Below, piece after piece: positions 5,950-10,524 of a stretch of 10,524 nucleotides of DNA. How positions within the stretch are numbered: the stretch's first letter is position 1; the number at the start of each line of letters is the position of its first letter. The position numbers and the translations under genes are program-made. The notes under the pieces are model-generated. The model searched no databases. It was given only the letters and a program-made list of their open reading frames with translations, and was not told the DNA's origin. Where the stretch lies: assembly GCA_903958265.1 (NCBI GenBank), contig CAJBSQ010000128.1:1-10524 (forward strand), in the 5' to 3' direction. The DNA is from an uncultured Planctomycetaceae bacterium (GTDB taxonomy: Bacteria > Planctomycetota > Planctomycetia > Pirellulales > UBA1268).

Positions 5950-8900
5950 TGGAAGCCCTCTCGATGCTCCGCCGCCACGAGTCGACATCGACCGGCCCCG
6001 CCGATTCGCCGAGGCACTCCGGGTTTGCCCGCATCGGCGGTGAACTCCATGCGAGCATCCGGCACGTCGACCGGATGCCCCCGTTCCTGATGAACGTGGT
6101 GGGCAACGGCGATGTCTGGATGTTCGTCGGCAGCAATGGCGGCATCACCGCCGGCCGCCGCGATCCCGACCTCGCGCTGTTTCCCTACCAGACGGTCGAC
6201 AAACTACTGGCCGCCCCCGATGCCAGCGGCGCCGTCTGCCTGCTGCGGGTCGAAGGCACGCTGTGGGAGCCCGGCGGCCGCTCGTCACCCGCCGCCGGCT
6301 GCCAGCGGCATCTGCACAAGCACGAGTTCGGCACGAGCGTCGTCTTCGAGGAGATCAACGAGCCGCTCGGCCTCCGGCTGCGGTGGCAGCTGGCGGCCAG
6401 CGAAACCTACGGCGTCGTGCGGCACTGCACGCTCAAGAATATTGGACGGTCTCCCGTGGCAGTGCGGTCGCTCGGCGGCTGGCACCAGCTGCTCGCGCCG
6501 GGTGTCGGCCAGCAGACCTACGAGCGGTACAGCTACCTGGCGGCCGCCTACATGCATCACGAACTGCTCGGCGACGAGGGACTCATGGTCTCGGCGCTGA
6601 ACGCCGCGATCAGCGATCGCCCCCTGCCGGCCGAGTCGCTGCGGGCGGGCGTGGCCTGGTCGTTCGGCCACCATCACCCCGTGCGGACGCTGGATCCTCG
6701 GGGCATTGGCCGCTTTCGCGGTCAGGCGCCATCGGCCCCCATGACGGACGTCCGCGGGGAGTTCGGCTGCTATCTCGTCGAGGACTCGTTCACGCTGGCT
6801 CCCGGCACGTCGACCGAGTGGTTCATCATCGCCGACACCGGGCTCGACCACGCCGCGGTGGTGCGGCTGCGGCGCCAGCTCGTCGCCGGGGAGTCGATTC
6901 GAGAGGAGGTGGCGGCGAGCCTGGCCTCGAATGCCGTCGAGGTGCGGCGGCGGGTGGCGGCCGCCGACGGTCTGCAGGCGTCCGCCGACCGGACCGTGGC
7001 CGTGCACCACTTCTCCAACACGCTGTTCAACATCATGCGGGGCGGCGTGCCCGCGGACGGCTATCGCTGTCCCCGAGGCGACCTCTCCGGCTTCGTCGCC
7101 CGTCGAAACGCCGGTGTTCACGCCCGGCACCGCGAGTGGCTCGAGGCGGATGGCGATCGCGACCTTGCGGGCCTCGCGGCCGAGGTTGCCGACCGCGGGG
7201 ATCCCCACCTGCGGCGGATCGTGCGTGAGTACCTGCCGATGTGCTTTGGCCGGCGGCATGGCGATCCCAGCCGTCCGTGGAATCGCTTCTCGATCGCGAC
7301 CCGCGACCGGCTTGGCAGACCCGTGCTGGGCTACAGCGGCAACTGGCGGGACATCTTTCAAAACTGGGAAGCCCTTTCGTATAGCCACCCGGGCTGCCTG
7401 CCGGGCATGGTCGCGGTGTTTCTCAATGCCTCCACCGTCGACGGCTACAACCCGTATCGCATCACCCGCGACGGCATCGACTGGGAGGTGGCCGACGCCT
7501 CCGATCCCTGGAGCCACATCGGCTACTGGGGCGACCATCAGATCGTCTACCTGTTGCGGCTGCTCGAGGCCCATGAACGCTTCTGGCCGGGCCGTCTGGC
7601 TGCGGATCTCGACACCCCGATCTACGCCGCCGCCGTGGTGCCGTACCGGATCAGCGGCTTCGACGACCTGCTTCGCGATCCTCGGCACTCGATCGCGTTC
7701 GACAAGGATCTGCACCAGTCGCTGCGGGCGAAGATGGCGCGGGAGGGGGGCGACGGCGCCTTGGCGACGGCCGGCGACGGCGTGCCCAGGCTCTACTCGC
7801 TTGCCGAGAAGCTGCTAGTGCCCGCACTCGTGAAGCTCTCCAACCTCGTGCCCGATGGCGGGATCTGGCTGAACACGCAGCGGCCGGAATGGAACGATGC
7901 CAACAACGCCCTGGCCGGGTGGGGGCTGTCGGTCGTCACCGTCTGCCACCTCCGTCGCCACCTCCGGTTCCTCGACGGGCTCGTGGCGGCGCACGCCGGC
8001 TCGAGCCTGCGACTCACGGCGGCGACGGCGGACCTCGTCGAGGGTCTGGCTGCCGCGGTCGCGTCCGGCGAGCCGGGCGACCGGTTTGCCGTGTTCGAGG
8101 CGCTCGGGCGGGCTGGCGAGCAGCACCGCGACGCGGTCTACGCCGGTGGTTCCGACGAACGTCGCGAGGTCTCGATCGCAGTGATCCGCGGGGTGCTGGC
8201 CGCGGGCGGCCAGCTCGTCGACGACACCATTCGGGCCAACCGCCGTCCAGACGGCATGTACCACTCCTACAACCGGCTCGAGGTGCTGGGCCGACGTGCC
8301 GAGATCCACCACCTCGAACTCATGCTCGAGGGGCAGGTCGCCGTCCTCTCCAGCGGGCTGCTCGACGATACGGCCGCCCTCAAACTCCTCGCTGCTCTGC
8401 GGGCCAGCCCGCTCTATCGCGAAGACCAGCGAAGTTATCTCCTCCAGCCCGACCGTGATCCGGTGCCCTATCTCGAGCGAAACAGGCTGCCTGCCGACTG
8501 GTCGACGCGGTGTCCTGGCCTCGCAGCGCGGGTTGCGGCCGGCGCCACCGACGTCGTCGTGGTGGACATCCACGGTGACGGCCACTTCCATGCCGACATC
8601 GCGAATGCGACCGAACTCGCCGCGAGGCTGGTGCCGCTCGGGCTCGACGAGGTTGAGCAGGCGGCCGCGGTCGCGGTCTGGGAGGATGTGTTTCATCACG
8701 CCGGCTTCACCGGTCGGAGCGGGAGTTTCTTCGCCTTCGAGGGGCTCGGGAGCATCTACTGGCACATGGTGGCCAAGCTGCTGCTCGCGGTGCAGGAGTG
8801 CCATGGCAGGGCCGCGCCGGCGGCGAAGCCCCGGTTTCGGTCTGCATACCGTGAGATTCGCGACGGCCTGGGGTTCCGCAAGTCGCCCCAGGACTACGGG

Positions 8901-9344
8901 GCGTTTCCGACCGACGCCTACTCGCACACACCGCGGCACGCCGGCGCCCAGCAGCCGGGCATGACGGGGCAGGTCAAGGAGGAGATCCTCACCAGGCTCG
9001 GGGAACTCGGCGTCGCCATCGAGGCAGGATGCCTACGGTTCCGGCCGGAACTGATGGACGACCTCGAGTTCGGTGAGGCGACCGATTTCGAGTACGTGGA
9101 CCTCGAGGGCCTCGGACGAACGCTGCCGGTGGCCGCGGGAGGCCTCGCGTTCACCTTCTGCCAGGTGCCGGTCATCTACGAGCCGGCTGCGGTGGCCTCG
9201 GTCACTGTCTTTCGAGGCGACGCCGCCGAGGCATTCGCCGGCGACATGCTGCCCGACGACGTGAGCAGGGACGTCTTTCACCGTGCCGGCCGCATCACGA
9301 GAATCGTGGTCGGCATCGTACGACAACCCGGGGACACAACGTGA
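5946..9344 (+). CDS. Large GH94-like (alpha/alpha)6-barrel protein, candidate glycoside phosphorylase
   Basis: This is a cytosolic protein of 1132 residues with no signal peptide. The open frame extends upstream through the previous gene. The ATG at 5946 is preferred because it forms an ATGA overlap with the previous stop. ATG 5949 and ATG 5964 (GGAAG 8 bases before) are alternatives. The N-terminal 400 or so residues look like a GH94-type beta-sandwich (MNVVGNGDVWMFVGSNGGI, then HEFGTSVVFEEI and VVRHCTLKNIG). The middle is helical, with strongly conserved-looking blocks: GYSGNWRDIFQNWEAL (462-477), GYNPYRITRDGIDWE (500-514), WSHIGYWGDHQ (522-532), and TQRPEWNDANNAL (644-656). The last resembles the catalytic DWND region of cellobiose-type phosphorylases, with E648 and D651 as candidate acids. 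Late blocks are MYHSYNRLEV (771-780), RKSP (978-981), and GAQQPGMTGQVKEE (1000-1013). GH94 members cleave beta-glucosides with phosphate. Here that activity is inferred from remote resemblance and the adjacent sugar symporter. It could instead be a hydrolase of a related family. Confidence 0.65.
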   Translation: MMEALSMLRRHESTSTGPADSPRHSGFARIGGELHASIRHVDRMPPFLMNVVGNGDVWMFVGSNGGITAGRRDPDLALFPYQTVDKLLAAPDASGAVCLLRVEGTLWEPGGRSSPAAGCQRHLHKHEFGTSVVFEEINEPLGLRLRWQLAASETYGVVRHCTLKNIGRSPVAVRSLGGWHQLLAPGVGQQTYERYSYLAAAYMHHELLGDEGLMVSALNAAISDRPLPAESLRAGVAWSFGHHHPVRTLDPRGIGRFRGQAPSAPMTDVRGEFGCYLVEDSFTLAPGTSTEWFIIADTGLDHAAVVRLRRQLVAGESIREEVAASLASNAVEVRRRVAAADGLQASADRTVAVHHFSNTLFNIMRGGVPADGYRCPRGDLSGFVARRNAGVHARHREWLEADGDRDLAGLAAEVADRGDPHLRRIVREYLPMCFGRRHGDPSRPWNRFSIATRDRLGRPVLGYSGNWRDIFQNWEALSYSHPGCLPGMVAVFLNASTVDGYNPYRITRDGIDWEVADASDPWSHIGYWGDHQIVYLLRLLEAHERFWPGRLAADLDTPIYAAAVVPYRISGFDDLLRDPRHSIAFDKDLHQSLRAKMAREGGDGALATAGDGVPRLYSLAEKLLVPALVKLSNLVPDGGIWLNTQRPEWNDANNALAGWGLSVVTVCHLRRHLRFLDGLVAAHAGSSLRLTAATADLVEGLAAAVASGEPGDRFAVFEALGRAGEQHRDAVYAGGSDERREVSIAVIRGVLAAGGQLVDDTIRANRRPDGMYHSYNRLEVLGRRAEIHHLELMLEGQVAVLSSGLLDDTAALKLLAALRASPLYREDQRSYLLQPDRDPVPYLERNRLPADWSTRCPGLAARVAAGATDVVVVDIHGDGHFHADIANATELAARLVPLGLDEVEQAAAVAVWEDVFHHAGFTGRSGSFFAFEGLGSIYWHMVAKLLLAVQECHGRAAPAAKPRFRSAYREIRDGLGFRKSPQDYGAFPTDAYSHTPRHAGAQQPGMTGQVKEEILTRLGELGVAIEAGCLRFRPELMDDLEFGEATDFEYVDLEGLGRTLPVAAGGLAFTFCQVPVIYEPAAVASVTVFRGDAAEAFAGDMLPDDVSRDVFHRAGRITRIVVGIVRQPGDTT

Positions 9345-10524
9345 TGGCAGGTTCACAGAACACCATGAAACTCTCGTTCGGCGAGAAACTGGGCTACGGC
9401 CTCGGCGACACGGCGAGCAACTTCGTGTGGGCGCTGATGATGAACTTCATCATGTATTTCTACACCGACATCTTTGGGATTACGGCGGCTGCGGCGGGCA
9501 CCATGCTCCTCTTCGCCCGGTCGACCGACGGGCTGTTCGACTTCTTCGTGGGCGCCGTCGCCGACCGCACCAACACCCGCTGGGGCCGGTTTCGCCCCTG
9601 GCTGCTCTGGCTCTGCGTGCCGCTGGCGATCGTCTTCGTGCTGGCCTTCACCACGCCGGACCTGTCACCGGCCCGGAAGCTCGTGTGGGCATGGGTGACC
9701 TACAACCTCCTGATGCTTACCTATTCGGCGATCAACATCCCCTACGGCGCCCTGTCGGGGGTGATGACCGACGATCCGTTGGAGCGGACCAGCCTCAACT
9801 CCTACCGGATGTCGCTGGCCCAGATCGGCGGGATCATCGCGAACACCAGCTTTCTCGCGCTCATCGTCACCTTCGGCGCCGGCAATCCGGCCCGCGGTGC
9901 CCAGCTCACGGTGGTGGCCTTCAGTATCGCAGCCATCGTGCTGTTCCTCATCTGCTTTGCGACGACCCGCGAGCGAATCCAGCCGCCCGCCGAGCAGAAG
10001 ACACGACTCGTGGACGACGTTCGCACGCTGTTCGCCAATCCCCACTGGGTGATGATGTTTCTCGCCGGCATCGTGAATATCACCTTCGCCGTGATCCGCG
10101 GCTCGGCGGGCATCTACTACCTCAAGAACTACCTCGGCTGGGACGACGTGAAGGTGTTCGGCATGTTTCCGGCGATCCCGCTCTACTTCCTGCTCGGCGG
10201 CCTGGCCATGATCGTCGGCGCCATGCTGACGCGGTTCGCCGTGGCGGCGATCGGGAAGAAAGCCGCCTTCATCGTCAGCATGGTGCTCGTGGCGCTGACG
10301 GCCATTCCCTTCTACCGGCTCCTGCCCGACCAGATCGGCCTGGTCTTCGCCTTCCACCTGCTGGGGATGCTCGCCGCCGGGGTCAACGCCACCCTCTACT
10401 GGACGCTCGTCGCCGACACGGCCGACTTCGCCGAGTGGAAGTTTGGCGCCCGCACCACGGGGATCATCTTTTCTGCCACGACCTGCGCGCAGAAGGCGGG
10501 CATGGGGATCGGCGCCGCCTGCGC
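9341..10524 (+). CDS. GPH-family (MelB-like) sugar:cation symporter, 3' end missing
   Basis: This inner-membrane carrier would import a glycoside or oligosaccharide with Na+ or H+. The visible 394 codons begin MMAGSQNTMKLSFGEKLGYGLGD, the usual GPH N-terminus, followed by repeated hydrophobic helices. The family signature after helix 2 is present, with D63 and D67 in STDGLFDFFVGAVADRT and then RWGRFRP (80-86). In MelB the equivalent acidic pair helps bind the coupling cation. The late ADTADFAEWKFGARTTG block (358-374) and K385 match the conserved C-terminal-half motif. GTG 9341 gives a GTGA overlap with the preceding stop and has GGGGA 6 bases upstream. ATG 9344 (one-base overlap) and ATG 9365 are alternatives. 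The frame is open to the window edge, so roughly 60-100 residues are missing. Its position after a soluble GH94-like enzyme suggests it supplies that enzyme's substrate. Confidence 0.92.
   Translation, partial: MMAGSQNTMKLSFGEKLGYGLGDTASNFVWALMMNFIMYFYTDIFGITAAAAGTMLLFARSTDGLFDFFVGAVADRTNTRWGRFRPWLLWLCVPLAIVFVLAFTTPDLSPARKLVWAWVTYNLLMLTYSAINIPYGALSGVMTDDPLERTSLNSYRMSLAQIGGIIANTSFLALIVTFGAGNPARGAQLTVVAFSIAAIVLFLICFATTRERIQPPAEQKTRLVDDVRTLFANPHWVMMFLAGIVNITFAVIRGSAGIYYLKNYLGWDDVKVFGMFPAIPLYFLLGGLAMIVGAMLTRFAVAAIGKKAAFIVSMVLVALTAIPFYRLLPDQIGLVFAFHLLGMLAAGVNATLYWTLVADTADFAEWKFGARTTGIIFSATTCAQKAGMGIGAAC

Noticed and set aside
1..10524. Mobile elements, CRISPR arrays, tRNA or rRNA genes
   Set aside because: No transposase or integrase motifs, regularly spaced repeats or RNA-gene signatures were seen. 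Coding density leaves almost no intergenic space.

Overview
The window looks like a chromosomal segment of a planctomycete, probably Pirellulales-like and possibly from a metagenome. The evidence is high GC with compact gene packing, PEP-CTERM exported proteins with arginine-rich tails, dockerin-like calcium repeats, and a DUF1559 pseudopilin-like protein with the H-x9-DG ending, a family concentrated in the Planctomycetota/Verrucomicrobiota/Lentisphaerota group. Everything recognisable is on the + strand.

Layout: (1) bases 3-74 are the last codons of an upstream PEP-CTERM gene, followed by a strong hairpin at 105-132. (2) A plausible sigma70-type promoter (118-145) overlaps that hairpin and could start a polycistronic unit. 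(3) A LacI-family regulator (219-1325). (4) A 1079-residue exported protein (1373-4612). It joins, with no stop codon, a two-module PATR/dockerin/PEP-CTERM surface protein to a complete prepilin-like DUF1559 protein. (5) A secreted TIM-barrel glycoside hydrolase of clan GH-A type (4612-5949). (6) An 1132-residue cytosolic GH94-like (alpha/alpha)6-barrel protein, a candidate glycoside phosphorylase (5946-9344). (7) A GPH/MelB-type sugar:cation symporter that runs off the window end (9341-10524).

Genes 4 to 7 abut or overlap by 1-4 bases (TAGTG, ATGA, GTGA), and gene 4 follows the regulator by 47 bases, so 2 to 7 probably form one operon. The inferred logic is a carbohydrate-utilisation unit. 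A sugar-responsive LacI regulator controls a cell-surface/pilus-like protein, an exported glycosidase that trims a glycan, a symporter that imports the oligosaccharide, and a cytosolic enzyme that splits it. The substrate cannot be read from the sequence.

The most unusual element is the in-frame PEP-CTERM/pseudopilin junction at about 3377-3530. Its predicted topology would suit a polyprotein processed by two different membrane proteases (exosortase and prepilin peptidase), although a lost stop codon or a sequencing indel must be excluded first. The second is the large, apparently uncharacterised GH94-like enzyme.
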